A DNA stretch of 64,000 nt, from the NCBI GenBank assembly GCA_039621445.1, contig CP154957.1, positions 38,472,654 through 38,536,653 on the forward strand, written 5' to 3'. Source of the stretch: Euglena gracilis. Taxonomy: Eukaryota; Euglenida; Euglenophyceae; Euglenales. The translations under genes and the position numbers were made by a program. Within the stretch, counting starts at the first letter, position 1, and every line of letters starts with the position of its first letter. Under the pieces are notes generated by a model. That model did not search any database and was not told the origin of the DNA. It saw only the letters and a list, made by a program, of their open reading frames with translations. This document shows positions 32,641-44,182 of the stretch, piece after piece.

Positions 32641-34878
32641 GGATTCAAGTTCAAGAAGTATGGAAAAGGAAAAGGAGGATGGCCAAGCTTTGGAGATGGA
32701 CATGGAAAAGGGGGCTGGAAGAAAGGAGGAAAAGGCAAAGGCAGAGGTAAGCCCTGCCCAGCTGCCTCAGCAGCCTCAGGGAAGGGGAAAACCCCAGAAC
32801 CCCACCTGCTCAGCACCCACAGTGGGCTGCAGCAGGACCCAAATGGCAGGACCCACAGTGGCCTGGCCAACAACACAGGCCCAAGGGATCCCAGGTCTGT
32901 ACACACACAGCAGTCATGCACAACCTCCCATCATTGCAGTGGAGGACAGGGTGCTTCTGGCAGAAGTGGCCTGGGGGGACACTCCCCTACTCCTGAGATT
33001 GAAGCTCTGCCTACCCTGGTGGGAAAAACATGCCAGCCCACACCATGTCAAGTTAATCAGGGAGGGGATCACCCCCCAGTGGCATCATCCACCCACCCTG
33101 TCTGTGACAGGCAGACATGGTTCAAACTTGGAGCAGGCCCAAAAGATATTGGAAGATTATCAAAAATCTGGGGCTGTAAAAAAGGTGGAATCAGATGGCA
33201 CAGCCCATCTGCTTCCTTGGTTCCTCATTTCAAAAGAGGAACCCTCAGGGGAAACAAAATGGAGGTTTATTTCAGATTGCAGGGAAATAAATGCATTCTT
33301 CCAGGTAAAAAAGTTTACCCTGGATCACATGCAAGGCATCTACCCCCTTCTCCAAAAGGGTCACTGGGGGGCAAAAATCGATTTAAAAGATGCCTATTTT
33401 CATGTTCCCCTGCACGACACCTTAAAGCCTTATCTAAGGCACAGGGTGGGGGACCAGGTCTGGGAGTATCAGGCAGCCCCCTTTGGGCTAAACATCATGC
33501 CCCAGGTTTTTCAGGGCCTCATGGGTGCATTCGAAAAAAGATGGCATCAAAGGGGAATTCAGGTGTATGTCTATCTAGACGACATCCTCATTACAGCCCC
33601 CAGCCCAGCCACCTTAACAAAACATCTCAGCCTGGTGGTGGAGGATTTAATGGCCAGTGGGTTCAAAATCAATCTCAAGAAAAGTCTGCTGCAGCCAAGC
33701 CAGTTGGTTCCCCATTTGGGGTTTCTCATCAACTTTCAGGAAGGAAAGTTGCAACTCTCCCCTCAAAAGACAAAAGGGGTCAGAAAAGAGCTAGGAAAGT
33801 TCATTACAAAAAACATCATGTCAAAAAGGCAGGTGGCTGCCATTTTAGGAAAAATCAGGGCAAATCTGCTGGCCCTGCCCTTTTTAAGGGCCTTCACCAC
33901 AATGCTCTCCAATTTTCTGGTAGAGCATTCCCAGGACCTTTGGGGGTCATCTCACCCCATCTCCCAGGACATAAAAGAGGAACTGAAAAATGTAAAAGAT
34001 TTGCTGGGAAATTGGTCAGGAAGACCATTTGTGCAAAAACACACAAAACTCTTGCACTCAGACAGCAGCACTCTGGGCTGGGGGGGGCTGGACCCCACAT
34101 CAGGCCAGTTCATCCAGGAGTACTGGAGGGAAAAACAATCCCTCCACATAAATGTAAAAGAACTCCTGGCTGCCACAAACACAGTCAGATCCCTGGCAAA
34201 AGCAAACGAAAGAGTTTGCCTGTGTGTAGACAATCTGGTAGTCTTTTATTACTTAAGCAAAGGGGGGGGGGAAACCCCTTCAACAAAATGGTGCAGCCAT
34301 TCTTCCACTGGATAATCAAAAATAATGTCAACCTGGAGGTGAAATGGAATCCCTCCAGCCAATGCCTGGCAGACCCCCTCAGCAGGTGGGGACAAGACAG
34401 GGGGGATTACTCCCTGGACAAAAGATTATTTCAGCATCTGGTAAAAAATTTTCAGCCCTTCATCACCCTCCAGACAGACCTTTTTGCCTCCCCAGGAAAC
34501 AAAAAGCTAGCAGATTTTGTGTCCAGGTGGCCCGATTGGGAGGCCAAGGCAACAGATGCCCTGCAGTGTCCACTGGAAAACCTGTGGGGGCTCTATGCCA
34601 ACCCCCCCTGGTCCGTCATTCAAAAACTCCTGGCCAGGATGCAGCTTTTTCCCAAAGCAAAAGTTTTGATGGTGGTCCCCTTTTGGGCTTCAGCACCATG
34701 GCGGCCCCTATTAATAAAGCGGAAGGCCCCACACACACCATGTGTCAAGGTGAACCCTTACCGAGGAATGTTCCAAAACTGTTGGGGAGAAAAAATGCCA
34801 CCCCCCAGGTGGCACCTCCTCTGCCTGATCTGCTCAGTCAATTTTACAGGGGAGAACAATTCAATTTTCATCCATTGA
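32543..34878 (+). pseudogene. DIRS copy 2 reverse transcriptase-RNase H, one frameshift
   Basis: The frame from 32543 is open for 590 codons. RT blocks are 'FISDCREINAFFQ', 'GAKIDLKDAYFHVPL', 'QAAPFGLNIMPQVFQ' and the catalytic 'VYVYLDDILITAPSP'. RNase H follows with 'LLHSDSSTLGWGG' and 'INVKELLAATNTVRSLA'. At the G run near 34260 the frame changes and continues with 'CLADPLSRWGQDRGDY', 'TDLFASPGNKKLADFVSRW' and 'YANPPWSVIQKLL'. The RT catalytic residues are intact. Confidence 0.85.
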
Positions 34879-35745
34879 GGATTTTATAAGGATAAATCCC
34901 AATCTGAAAAGATATCAGAGTGGCTTTACGCATCTCTGGAACATTCTTCAACAAGCGGGGGTCCCCCCACCAAGCATCATCTGATGAAATTGCAGATGCT
35001 GTGGTAGAATTGTTCAGAGTATCCCCTGCACAGGCCAGAAATGCCTACTCAGGTGTATTACTTTTGCCAGGGATTGGGGAAAAATTGAGGTTTCACCCCC
35101 TGCTGACACCATATAAAAAAGCGTGGAATAACAATGCCAAAAATATGGTGCTTTCTGGGATCCATGGCCTCTTCCGAGGCATCTGGCAGCAGTTCCATTC
35201 GATGCACTGAAGAACAACCTGTCACACTTACGTTTACAACTCATTCTTGTGTGTCGCCTTTTAATGTTGCTCAGATCTTCAGATTTATCAGAAATGAAAC
35301 GTTGTGCAAGTTTACTTGGCTCAACTCCTTATGTAAAAAAATAGGAGAAAGAGTCAAAAAATGGCAAAATGGGAGAGAATGGTTTCTTTGCCAGAAATCC
35401 CCCAAATATCTCCTTCTCACCTTCTAAAGGAGTATGTGGCCCTCACAAGGGACCATTGCCCCCCCGGGGGGCCTGTGTTTTTGACCCTCCAACCCCCCCA
35501 GGGGCATCAAGGCAGACACCATTGCATCTTTAACAAAAAATGCCTTAGAAGAATTTGGGATCGATTCCCGTATTTGGGGCCCCCACTCCACCAGGGGGGC
35601 AGGAGTCAACATGATGAAAAAATTGGGTTTGAGCTCACAGTTGGTTTGTGAAATTGGTCAGTGGAAAAGTGTGGAAGCCTTTTGCTCACACTATCAAAGG
35701 TTGGGTGCCCAAGAAAACTTGGAGCACGCTTTACGATTAAAAATT
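34860..35745 (+). pseudogene. DIRS copy 2 tyrosine recombinase, several breaks
   Basis: It starts near 'LKRYQSGFTHLWN' and stops at a TGA after a C run (about 34980). It continues in another frame ('AQARNAYSGVLLLPG'), then a catalytic-Arg-like segment 'LLMLLRSSDLSEMKR' near 35260. After further breaks come the HxxR box 'HSTRGAG' and 'GQWKSVEAFCSHYQRLG'. All catalytic positions are recognisable, but the gene cannot be read in one frame. Confidence 0.7.
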
Positions 35746-36151
35746 TTTGGTGGAGCCGCCCCCCCCCCCGGGGGGTGCACAGTCGACCTCACTTGGGGGA
35801 AGTGCGGAGCCCGAGGTGTCTCGCACTCCCCCGAGGCAGACCGAGAGGGGAGGAAGGGACACCGAGGGCGAAGCACAAACACCAAGTGAGCCCACCCTAT
35901 CCTCCCAGAAAAGAAAAACGATCCTCGGGGGGGGGGGGCTCCAGGAAGGGGTCTCCCCCTAGGAATCGTCCGCGCAGGAGCGACGAGCCAGCCAACTCCG
36001 GCAAAATCGCAGCACTAAAGGGGAAAGGCCTAACCTACCCAAAAACATTCACATTCAAACAGCCGGCAAACAAGGCATGACCTCACTTGGTGTTTGTGCT
36101 TCGCCCTCGGTGTCCCTTCCTCCCCTCTCGGTCTGCCTCGGGGGAGTGCGA

Positions 36152-36900
36152 TTCCCCACAAAGGGCTCAATGCCCCACAAGATTTCAATTGGGCACGGAA
36201 GCCAAGGACAGTGAAAGATGCCCAAAACCAAAACCTACGGGGGTGAGGACCATTCATCAAGGGCAGGGGACCCTTTAAAGCAGGGCCATGGCGGCCAACA
36301 TCTGCTGGGCCACGACAGTGAAGGCAACAAATCAGGGCCATGGAAGCCATTTGTTTCCCAGCCAGGGCACATTATGCACAGGCCACTGGGGCCAGAAGCT
36401 AAAGGGAAACCCCGCAGGGGCTCTTTATATAATTCATCAGCCCCAGAAGGAAGAAGGACCCCTCAGTTTCCCTCAAGGAAGAAAGGGGGAAGGGTGAACC
36501 CACCCACGCGCCCGCAGAAATTATAAGGTTCAGGTTCAAAAAGCAAAAAGCAGCCAAAACGCGCAATAAGAAACACCCGAGGAAAACAAGCACCAATGAT
36601 CCTTCCTGCTCGCTCCTGGGTCCCCTAATGCCCCCATAATGCATGCGCGCGCAGAAAGGTACTGTTTATGTAGCTCTCAACCTCAGCCGTATCTACAATT
36701 GTGATGAATGTGGCTCGCGCTTATATCCGCAATCGGTCAATTTAGGATCAACCAGCTTCCGGAAAAATGAGACACTGAAGGGGAAGAGCCTAGTCTTCGC
36801 AAGCCAGCAAGCCAGCCAGCAAGGAGTCGCTTCACGGGGAAGTACGGAGCCCGAGGCGCCCGATTTGAGTCATCTTCTTCGCCCCAGTGTCCCCCTCCCA
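36152..36900 (+). mobile_element. DIRS copy 4, right part
   Basis: Gag-like low-complexity sequence (for example 'GHGSHLFPSQGTLCTGHWG') is related to the Gag of copy 3. Near 36765-36870 there is terminal-repeat-like sequence (ACTGAAGGGGAAGAGCCTA, then GTACGGAGCCCGAGGCG). RT and recombinase are missing, so this older copy is heavily deleted. Confidence 0.5.
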
Positions 36901-37137
36901 TTTAATTTCCTCGAGGGAATGCAAGCCAGGGTTTTTGACTTATGACCCATGCCGCGGGATTAGGAGTTTACCCTGGAGTTTAATTGCGCCGCCGCGGCCC
37001 AAATTAGCTGCCAGTTCGGTTACGACGAGAGTTGCTTGGCCCCTGCTCTGGCCCCCTTTGGGGACGACAATCGGGGCTGTTGAAGCCGCCGTCGGCCCGG
37101 TTTAAAAAAAAAACGAGCGTCCCGCCGTGTAATTTTG

Positions 37138-37468
37138 TATGTAGGTTTAGCCACCCGCTGTTGGACGGCCATGGGGCAGCTCATACTACTTGTCATGGCT
37201 CGTCCGCTAGCGAGGGGCCACGCCCGTGGTAATCCGACCGATCAACGTTCGTCCACGTGCCCAGCCTCACGCGCCGATCGATCCCCGCGGTATGCCCTCT
37301 GCCCGTACGGGATCGATCAGGACTCACACGGCGGGACCTGGGTCTCGAACCCACGACCTCCCGCGTGTGAGCCCAGTACCTTATCGAATAAGCTACTCGA
37401 GCGATACTCGGCTTGGTACTACGCGCCGGCGACCTACCTCCGTAGGATCTCCCGTCTGCCGCACACAC
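37138..37468 (-). repeat. tRNA-like repeat, copy 1 (SINE- or terminal-repeat-like)
   Basis: About 331 bp is repeated almost identically at 37770-38100. On the minus strand it contains GTGGGTTCGAGACCC, a good pol III B box with TΨC-like stem-loop, and upstream TAGCTTATTCGATAAGG in the place of an A box. The cloverleaf is imperfect (poor anticodon stem), so it is tRNA-derived rather than a functional tRNA gene. Confidence 0.65.
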
Positions 37469-37769
37469 TCCCCTCCCAAGAGCCTTACTACACTAGCCCA
37501 CTGCGTCACTATGGCCGTGGCCCCTGCAGCTCGGGTTATGCCTCACACGGCCCTAGTTGGCTGAGTGCCTCTCACGAGTACTGCGTCACCAGGCTGCCGA
37601 CCCCTGCAGGTCGGGTTTACTGTTGCCGGCAGTTTACGTGTTGTCGACTTCCACGGGCTCTGCCGCCTTGGAGCGTCCTCGGCGCGTCCGCCTCCGCCTT
37701 CCGGGCGCCGTGGGGTCAGGCTCTGATTTCCCGGTTCGTGTGGCATTAGACGGGTTCCCCTGCTACCAC

Positions 37770-38100
37770 GTATGTAGGTTTAGCCACCCGCTGTTGGACG
37801 GCCATGGGGCAGCTCATACTACTTGCCATGGCTCGTCCGCTAGCGAGGGGCCACGCCCGTGGTAATCCGACCGATCAACGTTCGTCCACGTGCCCAGCCT
37901 CACGCGCCGATCGATCCCCGCGGTATGCCCTCTGCCCGTACGGGATCGATCAGGACTCACACGGCGGGACCTGGGTCTCGAACCCACGACCTCCCGCGTG
38001 TGAGCCCAGTACCTTATCGAATAAGCTACTCGAGCGATACTCGGCTTGGTACTACGCGCCGGCGACCTACCTCCGTAGGATCTCCCGTCTGCCGCACACA
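37770..38100 (-). repeat. tRNA-like repeat, copy 2
   Basis: This is a second, near-identical copy in the same orientation, 301 bp after the end of copy 1. Both copies start GTATGTAGGTTTAGCC and end GTCTGCCGCACACA on the plus strand. The spacer has no open frame of note. Such a pair could be a dimeric SINE or the terminal repeats of a very small retroelement. Confidence 0.65.
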
Positions 38101-38239
38101 TTTTTGGGGGGATTGAAAGGGATTCATGCTGGTCTTTTTTTTTAAAAAAGGAAATGCACACTTTTGAAAGTTGAGAAGGGGAAAAAAACGTAAAATGCGA
38201 GAAAAATGCGAAAAATTTGCGTATAAAGGCGATTTACCG

Positions 38240-39771
38240 TACTCCCGCAAGGAACACCGACAAGTGATGAAGGGACACCGAGGGCGAAAAACCGTGTGAG
38301 GCCATGCCTTGTTCGCCGGCGGTGTTGTGTGATTGTTTGCTGCGTTGGGTTAGGAGGTCGCGCTTAGTGCCGCCTCGCCGGAGTTGGCTGAAGATGCTGC
38401 TCCGATTTGGCAACCGTGGCGCTGCTTTTTGCCTCTGGGGGGGGTCACCCCCCCCCTCTACCCCCCCACCCCGCGACGCCATCTCGCCTTCCCGCTACCC
38501 CAATACCCCACCCATCTTACTCCATACCCTCACCCATCCAACCCCCCGTCTCTTCACCACACCACCCCACCCCCGCACCAACCCACCCCCACCCATCCGC
38601 TCCCCACCCGCGCCTCTACACTCCCATGCACTTCCCCTCCACCCCCCCCCTCTACCCCCCCACCCCCCTGGCCCCCATTTTCTGCTGAACGAGGGCATTT
38701 GAACACCAATTTTCTTTTACGGGTGGGGGGGTTGGGCTCACAAGGTCTTTGTGCTTCGCCCTCGGTGTCCCTTCCTCCCTTGTCCCTATGCCTCAAAGGA
38801 GTACGAGACACCTCGGGATCCGCACTTTGCCCTTGTGAGGCCAAAAACTAAGGAGGCCAGGGCATTTTCCAGGGCATCTTTGGTACCAATTTCTGATAAT
38901 GGGCTGTAAAATCCTCTACCCCCCTCCACGAGCCAAAAACAGAAGCTTCTTGTACAGAAAGGCCCAAATTTTTTAGTAGTCCAACCCCTGCCCCTCTGGT
39001 GGAGTGGGCCCCCCACACCGGGTGGGTACCCCTTGCTTGGCCAAAAATTCTTTGGTAACTGATGCATCTGTATCTGCACAGTATCTGCACATCTATAGGG
39101 GGTTTTTAGGGAAATCAGGAGGGGGCCCCCAGATCTCACGAATAGACGTGTGGCAGCCACGTAAGACATCATCAAACGAAAAGGACTTATTTCTGGACAT
39201 TGGGGAATGGAAACAACTCTCTCCCATTTTGCCGTTTACGCTTAATTTTGATGTAGGGTGCTCTACCCAACACACTTGTGGCATGTTTGACTTGTGCCAA
39301 GTCTGAAGATCTGTACAAACATAGGATCCTGTGAGCACCCATTACACTGGAGGTTTACTTGGTGCTCCATAAACCATTTGAAAATGGCCTGAGCATGTTG
39401 TTGAAGGGGTCCTTTCCTCCCCCCTCCCTGTTGTCAGGTAATAGTAAATTGCCTGGTTGTCCCCCAGGTTTGCTCAAACTTCCCACAGTGCTGCTTGCTG
39501 CACTTAGCTCCTTTAAATTTAAGTGCAAAATGGAGTCCTTTCTCCAAAATTCTTGCACAATTTCTCATGTGTGTATGTCCAGTCCCCCCCATGCATGGGC
39601 GCTGCTGTCTGAGTGCAACTCTCTGCCTCCATTGAATTTTTTTCCAAATGAGATGGTTTTCTGGGGGCTGGGTAGGGGTGTTGGACATTGTACAGCCCCT
39701 AGAGCCCCAAGGGCTTGCCCTTAGAAATAGAGAGTTTTGCTGGGGGGATGTGCGTGCACTCTTCTCTCTGC

Positions 39772-39802
<31 letters not shown>

Positions 39803-41037
39803 GGAGGATCTCGGTGCTGGATTCCATACCACAGGGCTTACTACCCCTGTTCCGCCTATTTTGACTCCTTGAGGTTGATGGTGTTGGTTGCCATACCATA
39901 GGGGGGCCTCTGTGGGTCCCCTCCTTGTTGATTTCGCAAGCAAATTTATAAATGGAGGAGTAAATACTGGTGGGGATCCTTCCCATTCCTCCTGAAGGGC
40001 CTCTGGGGGTCCCTTTCCTCCTGGGGATGCACTGGATGATTTATATACAAATCCCTTGTGGAGCTGCCCCTCAGCTTCTGGAGGGCCTTCAAAGGTCCAC
40101 CCCTTGAATGGCTGCCATAGCCCAATAAATTGCCTTCTTGGCCAAATCCCCTTTTGTAAATAATTTTGGCCACCATGGCCGGGGCTGTAAAATCTGTGTC
40201 CTTGCCAGGCCCAATTGAAATCAGGGGGGGGCCTTGAGGTGCGTAGTGGGCTGATTTGGGGGAAAGGATTGTTGTAGACCTTTTTTCCTTCTTCCAGTGG
40301 GCAGATTCTTGCAGAACTGGCCCCCATGGCCACTGTAGTGTTGTCCTCCTTTGCCCACGTTCCATCTTCCCGGTGTGAGGGCAAGTAATGCCAGGGTGGG
40401 GGTCTTTCTTGCCCCATTTTGTTTTTGTTGTGTGGTCTCTGGCCTGGGCTGCCATGTCCCTCGAGCCTTGGGGGTTGCTTCCGCCTCCTGGGCTTCCCGC
40501 CCACAACTTGCCACGGGCCGTGACTCACTCATCACTGTGTTTTGAGTTGTGCTGCTGAAATTTTGCTTTGGAGATGGGGGGCGGAGGGGGCAGTGTTGGC
40601 CACGGTTCGTTACGTTGAAACCGCACCCCCAGGCTCTCCAGCTGGCGCTGGGATCTCTGAACGTTGTCCAGGCTGTCGAATTGATGAATACATTGTATAT
40701 TGCACCGACTTCAAATGTCAAACTTGAGATTCTTTGCTGACTTTGGCAGCCTTCTGGTTTGAAAGGTTCTGGACGTTGACTTCGCGCTGTCCTGGTCTTC
40801 TCCAACTCTGCTGCTCAAAGTGTCCGATTTGGAGCCAGCCAGCTCCGGTGACGACAGGCACTAAGCGGGAACACCGAACCCAGTGCAGCAAACAATCGCC
40901 CGACAGCACACAGCCAGCTCGGGCGACGACAGGCATTAAGCGGGAACACCGAACCCAGTGCGGCAAACAATCGCCCGACAGCGCCGCCGAGCAAGGCATG
41001 GCCTCAAAAGGGCACAGTGCGGAGCCCGAGGCGTCAC
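38240..41037 (-). mobile_element. DIRS-type element, copy 3, minus strand, internally deleted
   Basis: Terminal repeats lie at about 38298-38390 and 40911-41005 in inverted orientation, with an internal complementary region at about 38740-38842. On the minus strand a Gag-like frame (40528 downwards, 'GHGGQNYLQKGIWPRRQFIG') is followed by an RNase H piece near 39400-39560 ('ILHLNLKELSAASSTVGSLS'). A recombinase end follows at 38848-39090 ('HSTRGAG' and 'GSWRGVEDFTAHYQKL'). RT and most of the recombinase are gone. A CT run at 39776-39802 interrupts the middle. Confidence 0.7.
40840..40981 (-). repeat. Tandem duplication inside the terminal repeat of DIRS copy 3
   Basis: A unit of about 70 bp containing AAGCGGGAACACCGAACCCA and CAAACAATCGCCCGACAGC occurs twice in a row, so this copy's terminal repeat is partly doubled. 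Confidence 0.8.
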
Positions 41038-43449
41038 CGGCTTAACTGCCACCTTGGCTTCACGAAACGGCGGGGAAACCCTCCCTGTCGGCGCACCCCT
41101 CAAAACCAGGCTTCGGCTTAATGATTTGAAGTCCCCGCCCGGGGAGCTGGACACCCAAGGCGCATTGTGCTTCGCCCCTGGTCGATTTGCCACGAGGGAG
41201 TGCGACAGCCAGCCCAAATGGGCGATTCCAATTTCATGGACCCCATTTGGGGGGGGATCGGTCACAGCCGAAACCAGTGGGTTTTCCCCCATTGACCAAA
41301 AATTCTCCGAAACCCCAAAACCTGCCAAATATGCTCAGTTTTGTCATTTTTAGGATTTTTGGGGGACGAAATCAACATAAAACCCCACCCCCATAAAACC
41401 CGATTTCTGAAAAAATCTTTCCAATCAGTTTGTTTATCGAGCCTCCCCCCAGAAAATCCGGGTCCTCCTCGGGCAAAGGAAGAATATCGCCCCCAAACGA
41501 CCCTGAATGGGATTTTTGAAGTCATCTGAGATTTAGCGCTGGAGGGTGGGGCTTAAAAGGACTTTTGGGGGTGCCCATTGCGAATAAATTTATTTTTTCA
41601 CAGGTCACAAAACAGTTAAATTTTTAGTTAAATTTTTTTAAAAAAAATTAAAAGTATTTTTGCGGGCCAAGAAGCCTTTTCTGTGCTTGGGTCCAGCCGT
41701 GATCATTTAGAAATGGCTAAAATGTGGGTAATTGGGGTTTCCAGATGAGGCAAAATAAAAATTTAGACAAAAACCCAAAATTTCTGAAAAATGAAAAAAA
41801 TGAAAAAAAGTCAAAAATGACGCATAATGAGGTTTTTCAGCGGGGGTGTTTTCGGTGGGTATTGTTCGCGTCCATTGGAGGGTCCTGAGGCGAGCAGAAA
41901 AGTATTGACCCAAAAAGAAGCTTGAAATCAGGGCAAAAAAAAATATGTATGTGGGAGGATAATGCAAAAAAATATGCAAAATCAAAGAGAAAAAGCCTGA
42001 AAAATCACGAAAATCAAAAACAAGCAAAAATGGCACCAAATTACAAACATTGGATAGAATTATGAGGAAAATATCAGTTTCAAAAAAAATGCAATTAAAA
42101 AAACACAAAACAAATTGCAAAAATTAGTCAAAAAAATTGCGAAAAATTGGGCAAATAACGGGAAAAAAAATGTGCCAAAAAGCAAAAATGCGCTGAAAAA
42201 AAATCGAAAAAACATGCGCAAAAAAATGTGCTTTTGCTGGAAAACTTGCAAAAAAAAATAAACAAAAAAATGCGCAAAAAAATGCGAAACGCATCCCCCC
42301 CCCTCTCGAGACCAACCACCTTTTTCTTTTGTTGTTTGCACCATGACCTTTGTTGGGTCAAATTTACTTCTCCTTACGTTAGTGTGGAAGAAGTCCTGAG
42401 TTTTCTTAAGCGGGGGCTTGGGGGCCTAGTAGAAAAAAAATTCAGTATGAAATTTGGAAGCAAAGATAAAATTTGTGCCTTGCCAGCATGAGAAGAACGC
42501 TCTAAATAATATGATTTGTTGCCAAAAGCATGGCCATAACGAGTTGAACCCACACAAAAAGCCAAAATTCATCTGCTGTGCTGTCGCGTCCCCTTGCAAC
42601 CCTGGTGTATTAGGGCAAAAAAAATGCAATTCTCTCATCAAAAAAGGCAAAAATATGTCCTCAGAAAATTTCAGCACTGTTACGAACTGAACAATAATCA
42701 TGATCATAGACTAAAATATTCAAAAGCCATCGGGTTTTCTTTCAGAAATCTATTTTCCCTTACATTTCTTCATTTTCAAAAAAAGATTTCTTTCGGACAT
42801 CTTTTTTTTGAAAACAGTATTCTTTGCTCATGCTGGTATGATTAGGCGTGAAGGGGGGGTAAAACATTGACAGCTTTATCCCTCTTGCCTGGTTGAAACA
42901 TCCACACACAGATGAGCTGCTTGCAATACCAGTGGAAAAAGGTGGCTGCGGGCGGGAAACTATTCCGGTTGGAGGGGAAACAAGGGGAAAAAAACATGCG
43001 GCACGACATGTTCAGCCTGTGCTGGAGTGAAGAAGCTTCTTGCATCGTTGAAATACCTCCTCATAGAGTTCGAGGCGCGGATGAGAGAGAGTCTGTCCAC
43101 CACTTGGAACACCACCTTGGTCGTTCAGGCAATGAGTTCCAGCGTCCACCAACCTCCTCGCAAGGGAGCTGCCCAATGACTTCTCAAGCGCATCGATGTA
43201 TCGTGTGGTGCGCTGGGCAGTGGAGGTTTGACCCGGAGTCAATGCCAGGAACATTTGGGACCTACATCCAAGTTCGCTTTCCACAATGCAAGACATCCCA
43301 CGTGTACGCCAAAAATCCTCACCGGACAATTGGATATTTCATCTCTGAATTGCTCAAATCTCCTTGCGATCGATGCCGCCTGGCAACCAATGCTCCACAT
43401 GCCTCCGTCTTCTAAAAAACAAAATGCCCCCAAAAATTCCCTGGCCATG
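41038..43449. other. No gene clearly identified
   Basis: 41.04-41.7 kb holds short non-conserved frames. 41.70-42.30 kb is A-rich sequence with 'ATGCGCAAAAAA' units and ends 'GAAACGCATCCCCCCCC', a diverged relative of MITE B. At 43.0-43.33 kb the minus strand has 'SHPRLELYEEVFQRCKKLLH', a possible further exon of the CFAP69-like gene. Confidence 0.35.
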
Positions 43450-43656
43450 GCGATAATTTGAAACAACAAAACTAAGCTGTCCAGGATAGACTGCTGAAGG
43501 TATCGGGATACATGCGGTACCACGAGACTCTTCAGCAGCAGAGTCGGTCCATCCATCTCCAGGAATGTCTGCTGGGCGTGAGGGCTCTTCAAACAGCCAG
43601 CAAGCAACGCATCAAGGCACCCGCTCAGCAGGGACGTGACCTCAGCCTCCGCGTAC
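43450..43656 (-). CDS. CFAP69-like gene, C-terminal exon-like island
   Basis: On the minus strand the acceptor TTGCCTTTCAG lies just above 43656. The frame reads 'AEVTSLLSGCLDALLAGCLK' and 'FLEMDGPTLLLKSLVVPH'. Known: CFAP69, a ciliary/flagellar ARM-repeat protein, has a block of the form LDSIWxCxxGC..FLExEGxFLLLDLL, and the spacing here agrees. The 3' edge is unclear; the frame stays open to about 43240. The identification is from memory of the family and from island order. It needs a profile search. Confidence 0.45.
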
Positions 43657-43729
43657 CTGAAAGGCAACAGGAATGAGTTGCAGGGTGGTGTGAAGTATGA
43701 CGACCACCGGGGGTTTTCGAGGCAATGCA

Positions 43730-44182
43730 CAGGGGGGGGGGGGGGAAATGCGCTCGCCCGGCCTCGGAAAAAATGCGCAAAAATGCGCAAAAATGCGCAA
43801 AAAAATGCGCAAAAAATGCGCATTTTTGGAAAAAATGCGCAAAAATGTGCAAAATCCGAGAAAAAATGCGCAAAAATCACGAAAATGCAAAAATTACCCA
43901 AAAACATGCAAAAATGGCACCAAATTTGAAGAAATTATGTAGAATAATGAGGAAAATGTACGTTTCAAAAAAAGTCAAAAAGTTCAAATTTTTGCAAAAA
44001 ATTGCAAAAATGGTCAAAAAAATGCGAAAATTTTGGAAAATCACGAAAAAATGTGCCAAAAAGCAAAAAAAATGTGCTGAAAAAAACGAAAAAATGCGCA
44101 AAAAATGCGAAAAAATGCGCAAAAATGCGCAAAAAATGCGCAAAAATGCGAAAAAATGCGAAACGCATTTCCCCCCCCCCTG
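43730..44182 (-). mobile_element. hAT-like MITE 'B', copy 2
   Basis: It begins CAGGGG...AAATGCGC and ends CGAAACGCATTT plus a C run and TG. It is flanked by CAATGCA on both sides (43723-43729 and 44183-44189; 8 bp if the neighbouring G is counted). It is inverted relative to copy 1 and about 50 bp longer. The interior is A-rich 'AAAATGCGCAAAA' units with no real coding sequence. Confidence 0.8.

Larger units (their letters stand above)
31475..36151 (+). mobile_element. DIRS-type tyrosine-recombinase retrotransposon, copy 2 (structurally complete)
   Basis: The left terminal repeat core (about 31505-31600) is the inverse of 35989-36084. The internal complementary region (35785-35890) is the inverse of the left outer end (GGACACCTCGGGCTCCGCAC) plus the right outer end (to 36151). 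The layout is the same as copy 1, but the nucleotide sequence and Gag are clearly different, so it is a second subfamily. It encodes Gag, RT/RNase H and a damaged recombinase. Confidence 0.85.

Noticed and set aside
37320-37400. Functional tRNA gene on the minus strand
   Set aside because: The T arm and box B are good, but the anticodon stem does not pair and the sequence is repeated with its flanks; it is a tRNA-derived repeat.
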